A DNA stretch of 64,000 nucleotides from Vibrio spartinae. Its GTDB lineage: Bacteria > Pseudomonadota > Gammaproteobacteria > Enterobacterales > Vibrionaceae. A program made the position numbers and the translations under genes. The notes under the pieces were generated by a model, which worked only from the letters and a program-made list of their open reading frames with translations, was not told the DNA's origin and did not search any database. Below, one piece after another: positions 46,645 to 57,141 of this stretch. The DNA lies in the NCBI RefSeq assembly GCF_024347135.1, contig NZ_AP024907.1, forward strand, positions 2,409,001 through 2,473,000. The letters are read 5' to 3'. Every line of letters begins with the position of its first letter. Within the stretch, counting starts at the first letter, position 1.

Positions 46645-46670
46645 CAGGCGCTTCATGAAGCGCCTGTTTC
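46645..46670. terminator. Bidirectional terminator after the secreted protein
   Basis: A 22-bp perfect palindrome (CAGGCGCTTCA and its complement) flanked by TTTC on one side and AAAAAG on the other, between convergent genes. Confidence 0.85.
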
Positions 46671-46700
46671 AATAATATCGACTATAGATTCTGAACGCGC

Positions 46701-47921
46701 TTAATTCATCTCAAACTGTTGATCCAGCCAGTTAAATGCAGCGTCCTGCATGTCTGCGGTAAATATATGCCCTTTATTCGGCCAGATTTGGGTGTGGAGC
46801 TTATCTTCTGCCCCATTGGCTCGCCAGACACGATGTAATTTGTCGAATGCGTTTTGGACTGAGTCAACGGGAAACAACGGGTCCAATCCACCGGCAAAAA
46901 CCAACATCGGCTTGGGTGCCGCAATCGCTGCAACATCCGGATAATCAAGGTAACGCGCCATATACGGGTGCAACATCGTAAACGCAGACTGGCCTTTCAA
47001 CTGGTTATTTCCGGGCACCATCAAGCCTTTCATTGTTCCCATCCATGAATCCACAATACTGGCGGTAATGTCTGCCGATAACGCAGCCACTTGCCAAGAA
47101 CGAAATGCGCCCATGGAGAAACCGACGGATGCCACCCGCGATTGATCAACTTGGGGTTGGCTCGCCAGAAACCTCGCGGCCCGCAAATCATCCAGTGCAA
47201 TGATACCCGCAAACGAACTGCCTAAATTAAATAAGTTCGATGCCAGCGCCTGTTGTGAGTTGGTTCGAAACCCCGCTACGGAGCGATCCCCCCAGCCCAG
47301 TGCGTCGATGGATAAAACCACGTAGCCACGTTTTGCCAGTTCATCACCGGGAAAACGATCGGTAAAATAACGATGCGCCCATTCGCGCGATGAAGATAAA
47401 CGGGCATCATCGCCCCAAGTTTCAATAAACTTCTCTTTACCGATATCAAACCGCGCACCGTGATCATGTAAAAATAACGCGGCAGGGAAAGGCCCGTCAC
47501 CTTTAGGCGTTAACATCAATGCCAGCACACGGCTCTCATAACTGATATTGAATACGATCTTCTGGGCGATATAGCTGCCGCGATCAATCTGGTCAATCAC
47601 CAGCGGATTAAACGGTGTATCATCTTGATAAGGTAAAATAATTTCCTGCGCCTTTGCCTTCGCAAGGCTGTGCCACAACTCCGGGCTGTAGCCATCGTGC
47701 CACGCAAGCTTGTAGGGCATACGCGACGCTTTTAATTTTTCATAAAATAGCGGAAAACTATTATCAGGCGAATTGATCGCTTGTGTGACGTAATCCGGTC
47801 CTGCCGGAGCATCATGGCTGTAAGTGCTATGCGCAAAAACAGCAGTGCTATGAGCCAATACGGCTGAGCTGGTCAGCGTGATCATGCTCGTGATAAGTAT
47901 GGTTTTCATCAACTGATTCAT
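46701..47921 (-). CDS. Exported alpha/beta hydrolase (dienelactone hydrolase/esterase type)
   Basis: A 406-residue secreted esterase-like protein. I start it at MNQLMKTILITSMITLTSSA after AAGGA; the longer frame adds 13 codons without support. A signal peptide ends near AVLAHS. The catalytic triad is likely Ser269 (GFSMG), Asp347 (GGLDPLF) and His385 (NKGHIF). Near the signal end AHST is repeated (AHSTAVFAHST), a small coding duplication. The substrate is unknown; related proteins act on acetylated sugars or dienelactones. A large palindrome lies just upstream. Confidence 0.85.
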   Translation of the reverse strand: MNQLMKTILITSMITLTSSAVLAHSTAVFAHSTYSHDAPAGPDYVTQAINSPDNSFPLFYEKLKASRMPYKLAWHDGYSPELWHSLAKAKAQEIILPYQDDTPFNPLVIDQIDRGSYIAQKIVFNISYESRVLALMLTPKGDGPFPAALFLHDHGARFDIGKEKFIETWGDDARLSSSREWAHRYFTDRFPGDELAKRGYVVLSIDALGWGDRSVAGFRTNSQQALASNLFNLGSSFAGIIALDDLRAARFLASQPQVDQSRVASVGFSMGAFRSWQVAALSADITASIVDSWMGTMKGLMVPGNNQLKGQSAFTMLHPYMARYLDYPDVAAIAAPKPMLVFAGGLDPLFPVDSVQNAFDKLHRVWRANGAEDKLHTQIWPNKGHIFTADMQDAAFNWLDQQFEMN

Positions 47922-47968
47922 TTGACTATCCTTAAGCAGAAAAAGAGCGCTAAACCACATACACTCAA

Positions 47969-48007
47969 TTTATTGTAAATTGAAACAGTGTTTCATTTTA
48001 CAATAAA
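47969..48007. promoter_or_regulatory. 39-bp near-perfect palindrome, candidate repressor operator
   Basis: Arms of 18 bp (TTTATTGTAAATTGAAAC and GTTTCATTTTACAATAAA) differ by one pair and are separated by AGT. The core GAAACAGTGTTTC is a perfect 6-1-6 repeat, the type bound by TetR-family dimers. It lies 48 bp upstream of the hydrolase start. Confidence 0.7.
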
Positions 48008-48220
48008 ATAAAGCAACGAGTGAGTTAGCAGGATCACAATCAGACGAATTACCCGTCATTCATCATCTTGCGATTGAGGACAAATAGAATCAGTTCCGCC
48101 ATTCAATCACGCCAACGGAAAGCGCTCAGCCTTATCTGTCCGATGTTCTACACGCTCCCCGCCGTTTATCGATATGCGGTTTTGCCTATGCCATAGATAG
48201 ATAGAATCGAATTTACTGAA

Positions 48221-48235
48221 TGATAATAATTATCA
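48221..48235. promoter_or_regulatory. Fur box upstream of the DUF2061 gene
   Basis: TGATAATAATTATCA is a perfect 7-1-7 inverted repeat and equals the Fur consensus TGATAATnATTATCA. It lies 39 bp upstream of the start codon and overlaps a possible promoter (TTTACT, 17 bp, AATAAT). Confidence 0.8.
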
Positions 48236-48274
48236 ATAATAACTTCAAAGCACATCATTAAGATTGGACACCCG

Positions 48275-48685
48275 ATGAAAAAGACCATTAGTTTTGCAGC
48301 CATTCACTTTAGTATCGCGTTTACGGTCGCCTATATCTTGACCGGCGATGTGATTTTGGGGAGTTTAATTGCGATGTTAGAACCCATGATCAACACCGTG
48401 GCATTCTACTTCCATGAAAAAGCATGGTCTCAATATGCACCGCTACAACGTTATGCTTCCGCGCCCCATATTAAAACTGCCAGTTTTGCGGTGATCCATT
48501 TCAGTGTTGCCTTCAATGTGGCTTATCTATTGACCGGAAGCTGGCTGATCGGGGGTGTCATGGCGCTGATTGAGCCGAGCATCAATACCTGCGCCTATTA
48601 CTTTCACGAGAAAATGTGGCAAGGAAAAGTACAACATCAACCCTGGCAGTGTGCTCACCACGGTACGGTAACGCCATCATCGTGA
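48275..48685 (+). CDS. Tandem DUF2061 membrane protein
   Basis: A 136-residue inner-membrane protein made of two DUF2061 repeats. Residues 4-50 (TISFAAIHFSIAFTVAYILT then EPMINTVAFYFHEKAW) are repeated at 68-114 (TASFAVIHFSVAFNVAYLLT then EPSINTCAYYFHEKMW). Each repeat has two helices and the conserved His in AIHFS and the FHEK ending. Function is not known. The perfect Fur box upstream suggests it is made when iron is low. The C-terminal tail has four further histidines. Confidence 0.88.
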   Translation: MKKTISFAAIHFSIAFTVAYILTGDVILGSLIAMLEPMINTVAFYFHEKAWSQYAPLQRYASAPHIKTASFAVIHFSVAFNVAYLLTGSWLIGGVMALIEPSINTCAYYFHEKMWQGKVQHQPWQCAHHGTVTPSS

Positions 48686-48745
48686 CGTGCCACACGAGGG
48701 GTGATGTCTATCACAGAATCTGTTAATATATCGCTTATCTATCAA

Positions 48746-48769
48746 GTTGGCCGCAAGGCCAGCTTTTTT
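48746..48769 (+). terminator. Terminator after the DUF2061 gene
   Basis: GTTGGCC and GGCCAGC pair (one G-T pair) around a GCAA loop, followed by six T's, 30 bp before ybiT. Confidence 0.85.
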
Positions 48770-48798
48770 CATATTCACCACTCAATCTGGAATTCCCT

Positions 48799-50394
48799 GT
48801 GCTATCAACTGCAAACATCACCATGCAATTTGGCGATAAGCCATTATTTGAAAATATCTCCATTAAATTTGGTCACGGTAACCGTTACGGTCTTATCGGC
48901 GCGAACGGTTGCGGCAAATCCACCTTTATGAAAATTCTGAGTGATGAACTAGAACCTTCCGTCGGAAGTGTATCAATCGATCCCAATGAACGTATGGCAA
49001 AGTTGGGACAAGACCAGTTTGCATTTGAAGCGTTCTCCGTCATTGACACTGTGATTATGGGTCACAAAGAACTGTGGGAAGTCAAAGAAGAACGCGACCG
49101 TATCTATGCACTGCCTGAAATGTCAGATGAAGACGGAATGCGAGTCGGAGATCTGGAAACAGAATTTGCCGAAATGGATGGCTATTCAGCGGAAGCTCGT
49201 GCCGGAGAACTTTTACTTGGACTAGGCATCCCTGAAGCACAACACTTCGGGCTGATGAGTGAAATCGCCCCGGGCCTGAAATTACGGGTGTTGCTGGCAC
49301 AGGTATTATTCGCCGAACCGGAAATCATGCTACTCGACGAACCGACCAACAACTTGGACATGCATACCATCTCTTGGTTAGAACAGACCCTGCTGGCTCG
49401 TAACTGTACCATGATCATCATCTCGCATGACCGCCACTTTCTGAATACCGTCTGTACCCATATGGCTGATCTGGACTATGGTGAACTGCGCTTGTTCCAC
49501 GGTAACTACGATGAATACATGATTGCCGCAGAACAGTCCAGAGAGCGTCTTCATGCTGACAATGCCAAGAAAAAAGCACAAATCGCGGAATTACAGACCT
49601 TTGTCAGCCGCTTCTCTGCAAACGCATCAAAAGCTAAACAAGCAACATCACGCCAGAAGCAGCTTGAAAAAATTCAGCTTGAAGAGGTCAAACCTTCCAG
49701 CCGTCAATCTCCGTTTATTCGATTCGAGCAGGAAAAACCGCTGTTCCGCAATGCGCTCGAGGTCAACGCACTCAAACAGGGTTACGGCGACAATATTCTG
49801 TTTAATGATGTCGACCTGATGGTCGAAGTCGGTGAACGGATTGCCATTATCGGGGAAAACGGGATCGGTAAATCAACCCTGTTGAATACACTGGCAGATG
49901 CCATAGCCCCCATGTCCGGTGAGATCAAATGGTCTGAAAACAATAATATTGGTTTCTACGCGCAGGATCATGCCCACGAGTTCAGTGAAAACCTCAATTT
50001 AATGGACTGGATGGGACAGTGGAAAAAAGAAGGCGATGACGAGCAAACCGTGCGTAGTATTCTGGGGCGGATGCTCTTTTCACAAAATGATATTAAGAAA
50101 TCAGTGAAGGTCATCTCGGGTGGAGAGCAAGGTCGCATGTTGTTTGGCAAGCTGATCATGCAAAAACCCAATATTTTGCTGATGGATGAACCGACCAACC
50201 ACATGGATATGGAATCGATCGAAGCGCTGAACCTAGCACTCGAAAACTATCCGGGAACACTATTATTTGTCTCTCATGACCGTCAGTTTGTATCCTCAAT
50301 CGCAACCCGCATTATCGAAATCACCAAAGATGGTGTCAATGATTTCCACGGTACTTACGATGAATATCTAGCGAAGCAAGGTCTGATCGGCTAA
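48799..50394 (+). CDS. ybiT: ABC-F family ATPase YbiT
   Basis: A ribosome-associated ABC-F protein with two ATPase domains and no membrane part, 531 residues, aligned end to end with E. coli YbiT. The start codon is GTG (reads [20 protein letters not shown]). Walker A motifs are GANGCGKST and GENGIGKST; Walker B parts are [11 protein letters not shown] and [11 protein letters not shown]. The linker [20 protein letters not shown] with the P-site tRNA interaction motif lies between. The first-domain signature is degenerate ([11 protein letters not shown]), as in other YbiT. E. coli YbiT controls translation elongation. Confidence 0.95.
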   Translation: MLSTANITMQFGDKPLFENISIKFGHGNRYGLIGANGCGKSTFMKILSDELEPSVGSVSIDPNERMAKLGQDQFAFEAFSVIDTVIMGHKELWEVKEERDRIYALPEMSDEDGMRVGDLETEFAEMDGYSAEARAGELLLGLGIPEAQHFGLMSEIAPGLKLRVLLAQVLFAEPEIMLLDEPTNNLDMHTISWLEQTLLARNCTMIIISHDRHFLNTVCTHMADLDYGELRLFHGNYDEYMIAAEQSRERLHADNAKKKAQIAELQTFVSRFSANASKAKQATSRQKQLEKIQLEEVKPSSRQSPFIRFEQEKPLFRNALEVNALKQGYGDNILFNDVDLMVEVGERIAIIGENGIGKSTLLNTLADAIAPMSGEIKWSENNNIGFYAQDHAHEFSENLNLMDWMGQWKKEGDDEQTVRSILGRMLFSQNDIKKSVKVISGGEQGRMLFGKLIMQKPNILLMDEPTNHMDMESIEALNLALENYPGTLLFVSHDRQFVSSIATRIIEITKDGVNDFHGTYDEYLAKQGLIG

Positions 50395-50467
50395 TTAAAC
50401 CCAGATCGGCTGAATACAGGAGACAACGGTGCATGAGTATCGTCAGTCTCCTGCTCAGTCGACGATT

Positions 50468-50737
50468 TTACACTGGAATCACCCGCACACTCGACTGCAC
50501 TGTCCCGGCATAACCGCCACGGTCAACAACCACATGCCAATGCCCTGAATAAGGAACCAGCAATACACTCACCGTATCCGTCATATGGCCGCCATTATAT
50601 TTGTAATTGCGACGTTTCTTGTATTTTTTAAAATTATCATCATCGAGTAGCAATACATTGGCAGTGTTATCTTTCAACGTCACTTCTATTTGTTGCCCTC
50701 GCTCACAAATATTAAGATCGTAATGGGTAAATTTCAT
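50468..50737 (-). CDS. DUF1883 domain protein
   Basis: An 89-residue soluble protein that is a bare DUF1883 domain: MKFTHYDLNICERGQQIEVT at the start, NVLLLDDDNFKKYK, YNGGHMT and SGHWHVVVDRGGYAGTVQSS near the end. The conserved histidines and the GHWHV-D-GGYAG block match the family. In other bacteria this domain is fused to TIR or other effector parts; here it is alone. No function is known. No clear ribosome partner or operon; a 73-bp gap separates it from ybiT. Confidence 0.85.
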   Translation of the reverse strand: MKFTHYDLNICERGQQIEVTLKDNTANVLLLDDDNFKKYKKRRNYKYNGGHMTDTVSVLLVPYSGHWHVVVDRGGYAGTVQSSVRVIPV

Positions 50738-51071
50738 TATCTCTCCAAAAAATACATATCCAAATCGACCTTATTGCCCGAAGATACATTTTTAATGCCT
50801 CGATCATATTGAATTTTTTAGCATAGATCACGGCATAAATAGATTACAAAATCATACCTATCGCACAGTCTGAAGTATCAATATTGTTTAACCTCTCTCG
50901 AAAAATTACAATTGATATGCAACCTAGTGATAAAAACTGACACTTGTTATTAGATTAATTTCATATTATACCAATTGTTTGCGGTTTCAATTCCATATAG
51001 AAAATAATAAAAAGGCAGATGGTCTGAGCGGATTTATTTTCAAAGAAGGGATTATATTTAAAAATGATTGC
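50738..51071. other. AT-rich gap between DUF1883 and DUF1203 genes
   Basis: A 334-bp AT-rich gap. No gene, hairpin or repeat was seen apart from the likely DUF1883 promoter. Confidence 0.4.
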
Positions 51072-51545
51072 TTAAGCCCTAAAGACACTACAATTAAAAC
51101 AACCGGGATTGCCGTTATGAATTTGTAGATAGTGCACTTGATCGTTTTTAAAATTATTGCGGATAACATCTTCCAAATCGGGGCCTTGCACTGTCTCAGC
51201 ATGAACCATCATACTGTTCATATCATAAGCTCTCACCGATAATAATCGCGTCTGCAATATTTCAGGAATTTCGTTAATCGCCAATTCAACCATTGTTTTA
51301 TTCGCCCGAACGAAAATAGGTCCTGTTGCGCGATAAGCCGATTTAACATCATGATACGGATAGTGAATTAAAAGAATTTTCTCACCGACCTCAGCTTCTT
51401 GCAGCGTCACTCGACAAGGATAACCCGGGGTTTCATCAGCAGTGAGCCAACAGCCATTCACCTTAGCCAGTTGTTCTGCGTTCATCTGTAAATACTGAGA
51501 AAAATATTTCTCATCAAGCGCTTTAATTATAAAATCGGTATTCAT
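51072..51545 (-). CDS. DUF1203 family protein
   Basis: A 157-residue cytosolic protein of the DUF1203 family. I start it at MNTDFIIKALDEKYFSQYLQ because GGAG lies 7 bases upstream; an ATG four codons earlier overlaps that site. Conserved parts are GYPCRVTLQEAEVGEKILLI, HYPYHDVKSAYRATGPIFVR and, at the end, HYLQIHNGNPGCFNCSVFRA. The conserved cysteines and histidines suggest a metal or small-molecule site, not proven. It follows the S41 peptidase gene by 32 bp, probably in one transcript. Confidence 0.85.
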   Translation of the reverse strand: MNTDFIIKALDEKYFSQYLQMNAEQLAKVNGCWLTADETPGYPCRVTLQEAEVGEKILLIHYPYHDVKSAYRATGPIFVRANKTMVELAINEIPEILQTRLLSVRAYDMNSMMVHAETVQGPDLEDVIRNNFKNDQVHYLQIHNGNPGCFNCSVFRA

Positions 51546-51577
51546 ATTCAACTCCATTTAGCATTCATTAACATCCG

Positions 51578-53014
51578 TTACATGAGTCTTATCCAGTTAA
51601 AAGCGGCTTCAAGACCTTTATCGATTCCATTAGTGCGATCATTTTTCGTAAAAAATGAAGTGGTGATCGCCGGAGGAATACCAACTTGATCATAGTCCAC
51701 CCGATCGGCTGATAAGGTCTTCATGTTCGATATACCAAAGCGAAACCCGTTAGGGAGCGTTTTACCTAAGCTGCCCGATAACATCCCCTGCGTTCTTTCA
51801 CCAATCAATATGACTTGATCCGAAGCGCTGAGCATGAGTGCCGATAACTCAGCAGCGGATGCTGTCGTATTACTAATCAGAACAGAGACCGGCTTTCGAT
51901 AACCCGGGAATTGTGGCTCAAGATAAATGTCATGCTCGGGCTCGAATCCAGCCCCGTCACGGGCGCTCTTGATATAGCCTAAGGTTTGGTGATCAACAAA
52001 ATATTCGGCTAAAGCTCTTGCAAGATAAGCATAACCGCCGCCGTTAAAGCGCAGATCAATCACCATTCCATCGGTTAATGCAAAATCATCCATAACTTGG
52101 TTCATTGTCTGTCTGAACACAGCTAAAGTTTCGGCATGGTCATTGCCCGCGACAAAATCACTCCATCCATCAATATACAGGTAACCAATATTATCACTCT
52201 TTCCTTTTCCCCAGATAATATGCTCACCTAAACCACCCGACAGATTCAGTTGATTGGCAATAATAGATCGAATAAGCGCCCCATTATCATCAATATACTG
52301 TTGAATTGCTGCATTCTCAGATGCGGAGAAAGGAGCAACCAGGCCATTATCATCAATATATTCTTGCCGTAGCCTGTCGAATAAAACCGGTCGATCCTGC
52401 TGTCTGAACCGAGCCAGTTTATCCTGATCTAATACGTAAGCATGGCCATTCTGTAATGGACCAATCATTGATGACATCATATCGAAAAGTTGCTCTCGCG
52501 TTGAATCGTCAGAAACCTCACCAAGCACATTTTGTTTCATCAGTGTCCAGTCAATACCGGGCACATCTAAATTATAATAATATTGATCAAAAGTCTGGAG
52601 AAACATATTCAAGTTTCGGAGCGGATCGTTTTCCGCTGCATTGACAACACTCAGATTGGTGAGACAACTATTCGGTAATTCAGCATGTTTCACATATTTG
52701 ATCGTGTAATCGTTTGGATAAGCATTCAAACCCGGATAAATATAGCTAACGAATTGATCACCCACTTGCTGATAACGTTTTTCAAATGTTTCCTTGCTGA
52801 GTGTTTCTTGATTTGTCAGTACACAGTAATCAGAAGTAAACTCATACTCGGTCACCGAATCAGACATAATTTTCAATGCAGACCCATAATTTTCTGATAC
52901 CCAAATACTTGGTTCAATCGATTTATCATCATTCCTATTTTCATTTATCTTATGATTACAGCCGCTTAAAATAACCATTGATGCAACCACACTGATTTGT
53001 ATTAATTGTTTCAT
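51578..53014 (-). CDS. S41 family peptidase lipoprotein
   Basis: A 478-residue lipoprotein with the lipobox LSGC (Cys19) after a short signal peptide. The C-terminal part is a tail-specific protease (S41) domain: GMVIDLRFNGGGYAYLARAL, then VLISNTTASAAELSALMLSA with the catalytic Ser in TASAAE, then GERTQGMLSGSLGKTLPNG. The PDZ domain seen in Prc/CtpA is not evident; the first 250 residues are a helical region. It probably acts in the periplasm, anchored to a membrane. The substrate is unknown. Confidence 0.88.
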   Translation of the reverse strand: MKQLIQISVVASMVILSGCNHKINENRNDDKSIEPSIWVSENYGSALKIMSDSVTEYEFTSDYCVLTNQETLSKETFEKRYQQVGDQFVSYIYPGLNAYPNDYTIKYVKHAELPNSCLTNLSVVNAAENDPLRNLNMFLQTFDQYYYNLDVPGIDWTLMKQNVLGEVSDDSTREQLFDMMSSMIGPLQNGHAYVLDQDKLARFRQQDRPVLFDRLRQEYIDDNGLVAPFSASENAAIQQYIDDNGALIRSIIANQLNLSGGLGEHIIWGKGKSDNIGYLYIDGWSDFVAGNDHAETLAVFRQTMNQVMDDFALTDGMVIDLRFNGGGYAYLARALAEYFVDHQTLGYIKSARDGAGFEPEHDIYLEPQFPGYRKPVSVLISNTTASAAELSALMLSASDQVILIGERTQGMLSGSLGKTLPNGFRFGISNMKTLSADRVDYDQVGIPPAITTSFFTKNDRTNGIDKGLEAAFNWIRLM

Positions 53015-53239
53015 TTACCACTCACCATTCAGTTATTAACCATGGTGAATAAGTTAATGGGTTTCACGCTTTATTTGTGTAGCAGCTTGTTGCTCAATTA
53101 AGACAAAAACAGACAAATAAAGTCATGACAATATTGAATAAAACTAAATTATCTTACATATTATTTTATGTGATAATTATCGAATTCAGATCTAAAATCA
53201 CTATTTCTCAGGCCGCTCTATAATATGAATAGATTGGGT

Positions 53240-53737
53240 CTACTCAGATGACTGGTGTTCACGACTGAAATCACAATATAACCAGACCATACGATCTAAA
53301 AACCAGCTTTTCGCAAGGTAAGTAATCAGCACCGATAAAATACAGAGCTGTATATCGTACTGATAAACTCCCCACCCCGCCAATATCAGTCCGAGTGTCG
53401 ACGTCAAATGCAGAATCATAAATAAGGGCAATTGATGCACTTTAGGCAGTGGTTCTTTGTCCCGGTTTAAATAAATTCGCTCTCCGAGCACGGACTGCGT
53501 TGCCCAGCTTTGTAACGAGAGCGGTTTCGGAAATAAGATCGGGTTTAAAAACATCCACACCAATGCCATCACCAAAATCAGAAGACTCAACCAACCATTC
53601 CACTCCCTTAATAAACCGGCAATGATAAAAAGCGGTAAGACGCTATATCGGGTCCAGACACTCCACGGATTGGCATGTCTGCCCCATCCGTTATCATCTA
53701 AATGGAATAGTGTCGCTAATTTACGTTCAAGGGTCAT
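53240..53737 (-). CDS. DUF6653-like membrane protein
   Basis: A 165-residue inner-membrane protein with four hydrophobic segments (about 32-44, 49-66, 100-120 and 124-142). The start MTLERKLATLFHLDDNGWGR is preferred because AAGGTGG lies upstream; a further ATG six codons earlier exists. The block DNGWGRHANPWSVWTRYSVL is the family signature as I remember it. Function unknown. It is downstream of the sensor kinase on the same strand, 74 bp away. Confidence 0.75.
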   Translation of the reverse strand: MTLERKLATLFHLDDNGWGRHANPWSVWTRYSVLPLFIIAGLLREWNGWLSLLILVMALVWMFLNPILFPKPLSLQSWATQSVLGERIYLNRDKEPLPKVHQLPLFMILHLTSTLGLILAGWGVYQYDIQLCILSVLITYLAKSWFLDRMVWLYCDFSREHQSSE

Positions 53738-53811
53738 TTTCCACCTTCCTGTCAATTCATCATAAAATGGGTCACACCGACAAAAGCGGTGTGTTCTCTG
53801 TTAAGCAATCC

Positions 53812-55401
53812 TTACGTCCGACTTGGGAAAGTGAATGTAAATCGCGCGCCCCCCAAATCAGACCGTCCAGCACATACCGTACCTTGATGCCATTGTGCAA
53901 TATGTTTGACAATCGCTAACCCAAGCCCATGCCCGGAAGCCGCATGACTTCGGGCATTATCCAGTTGTTCGAATGGCAAGAAAATCCGCTCCCAATCGCT
54001 TTCATCAATTCCGATACCATCGTCACACACGTCAATCACAAACATGTCTGTCTCACTGACAAATGATAAGCGCACCACCACGGTAGTCCGGGCATACTTA
54101 CACGCATTGATGAATAAGTTACTGATCGCCCGTTTCATCGCAATCTGATCAATCAGTGCCAGCTTTCCGCTCGCTTCAGGCGCAATTTGCAACTGATAAT
54201 GAATGTCCGGATAGAGTTGAACAACACTCGAACACTCATCATCAAGTAATTGTGCGAGATGATATTTAGCAAAGGAGAGTAATTGGCTGTCACCGCTGTA
54301 ACGTGATAAGACCATGGTCTGGTTAATTAGACTATCCAAATCTTCAAGACTTTTAGAGATAGATTGTTGGTATTTTTCCTTTTCTCTGTCCGTCTTAGCA
54401 TTCGCTAACATCTCAAACGCAAACCTGAGACGGTAAAGCGGTGTTCGCAGATCATGTGCGATTGCATTGGTGAGTGTTCTTTGCCCTTTTAACAATTGCT
54501 CAATCCGATCTGCCATGTGGTTAAACGCTTTCCCTAGGGTCGCCACCGTCGAAATCTTGTATACCAATGCCCGACTGTTCAAGTCACCACTACCAAATCG
54601 CGATGTTGCCGCCAACAAGTTTTTCAAATCCCGCCACAGCGGATAAGTCCAGAAAAACATCCCCGCAGAAATTGAGAGGACAAACACCAGAACCAGCACA
54701 ATGATGACCGACGGATGAATTGAGGACATCGGAATTAAATTGGCTAACAGGAAAGACGCTCCGTCGCTCAGTCGGATATAAAATGTAATCTCATCGTTGA
54801 GATTCGTTCGCCAAAAAAAAGAATCGGTCGCGAGTTGGTTCTGTTCGGTTTGACTGATATTGATCTGATTTCTTGAAGCAATTTGTAAATCAAACGGAAA
54901 ATAATTTGCCATGCTACGTAACAGTGCCGGCCAATGTTCTTGTTCAGTGGCTGCAAACTGTTCCTGAAGCAAATACACTGTTCCTTCCGCACCTCGGCGT
55001 ATTTTTTCTTCTTCTGAAGAATCAACAAATATTTTCAGGATGAAATGGCTATTGCCAATCTTCTTAATCAAAAACTCAGGTTCTTCATTGAAAAAAATAA
55101 TCTGATGCTGCTCAATTTCATCTCGTTTTAAGGTACCTAAATTAGTCTGATTAATATCAAGCAACTGCAACGCATAACCAAAATGTTGACTCAATTGCTC
55201 TATTTCATCAGGCCAAGTGTCGATCGGGATCGTATCAAGCCGGGACTCGATCAAAGTAAATGTCCCTTGATAGATCCGTTCATAGCGCTGCCCTTCGATA
55301 TAATTATTAAATGATAATATTGGGTTCAAATCACTTGGATAGAGCAGAAAAAATAAGGGACCGAAGACCAGAATCCATAACCCTAAAAATGACTTTATCA
55401 T
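53812..55401 (-). CDS. RstB-like sensor histidine kinase (orphan)
   Basis: A 529-residue inner-membrane sensor. Two membrane helices (about 3-22 and 232-252) enclose a periplasmic sensor domain of about 210 residues. A HAMP segment (253-305) leads to the HisKA motif NAIAHDLRTPLYRLRF with His316. The ATPase domain has NLFINACKYA, DDGIGIDESDWERIFLPFEQ and GHGLGLAIV. It resembles RstB. No response regulator gene is next to it, so its partner must be elsewhere. Confidence 0.9.
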   Translation of the reverse strand: MIKSFLGLWILVFGPLFFLLYPSDLNPILSFNNYIEGQRYERIYQGTFTLIESRLDTIPIDTWPDEIEQLSQHFGYALQLLDINQTNLGTLKRDEIEQHQIIFFNEEPEFLIKKIGNSHFILKIFVDSSEEEKIRRGAEGTVYLLQEQFAATEQEHWPALLRSMANYFPFDLQIASRNQINISQTEQNQLATDSFFWRTNLNDEITFYIRLSDGASFLLANLIPMSSIHPSVIIVLVLVFVLSISAGMFFWTYPLWRDLKNLLAATSRFGSGDLNSRALVYKISTVATLGKAFNHMADRIEQLLKGQRTLTNAIAHDLRTPLYRLRFAFEMLANAKTDREKEKYQQSISKSLEDLDSLINQTMVLSRYSGDSQLLSFAKYHLAQLLDDECSSVVQLYPDIHYQLQIAPEASGKLALIDQIAMKRAISNLFINACKYARTTVVVRLSFVSETDMFVIDVCDDGIGIDESDWERIFLPFEQLDNARSHAASGHGLGLAIVKHIAQWHQGTVCAGRSDLGGARFTFTFPSRT

Positions 55402-55614
55402 CGAAGTTCACCATTGTTGAGTTATTCATAAAAACACAATTATCTCAAATCGTTAAAATTAAAAATCCATCCCTGAATTTCGCCTGCTCCTATTGGTATA
55501 TCTAAATAGTATATTCATTTTTTTTCACTGACTGTGACGATTTGTGACACCGGCCCACCGTCAGCCAAACGCCGCTATTATGATGAACAATCCAATTCCG
55601 AAAATTACCCATAA

Positions 55615-55645
55615 AAAAGCCGGGATTAAATTCCCGGCTTTTACT
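55615..55645. terminator. serS terminator
   Basis: AAAAGCCGGGA and TCCCGGCTTTT form an 11-bp stem with a 6-base loop; on the minus strand it runs into six T's. It lies 32 bp beyond the serS stop. Confidence 0.88.
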
Positions 55646-55673
55646 GATCATTGATGATGTTGCTGGATAATGA

Positions 55674-57053
<1,380 letters not shown>

Positions 57054-57078
57054 TCATGAAAATTGACATGCCCAGAAC

Positions 57079-57102
57079 CCTGACAGATAGCCTGACAGAT
57101 AG
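57079..57102. repeat. 12-bp tandem duplication between rarA and serS
   Basis: CCTGACAGATAG occurs twice in a row (57079-57090 and 57091-57102) in the 160-bp gap. Confidence 0.9.
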
Positions 57103-57141
57103 CCCGAAGCAATTTGGGTATAAGAGATTAACGAAAAGTGG

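Larger units (their letters stand above)
47922..48274. other. Hydrolase-DUF2061 divergent intergenic region
   Basis: A 353-bp gap that holds two strong operator-like sites: the 39-bp palindrome next to the hydrolase and the Fur-type box next to the DUF2061 gene. No gene is seen. Confidence 0.6.

Noticed and set aside
50417..50453. Terminator after ybiT (CAGGAGAC / GTCTCCTG)
   Set aside because: The loop is about 21 bases and there is no T-run; not listed as a terminator.
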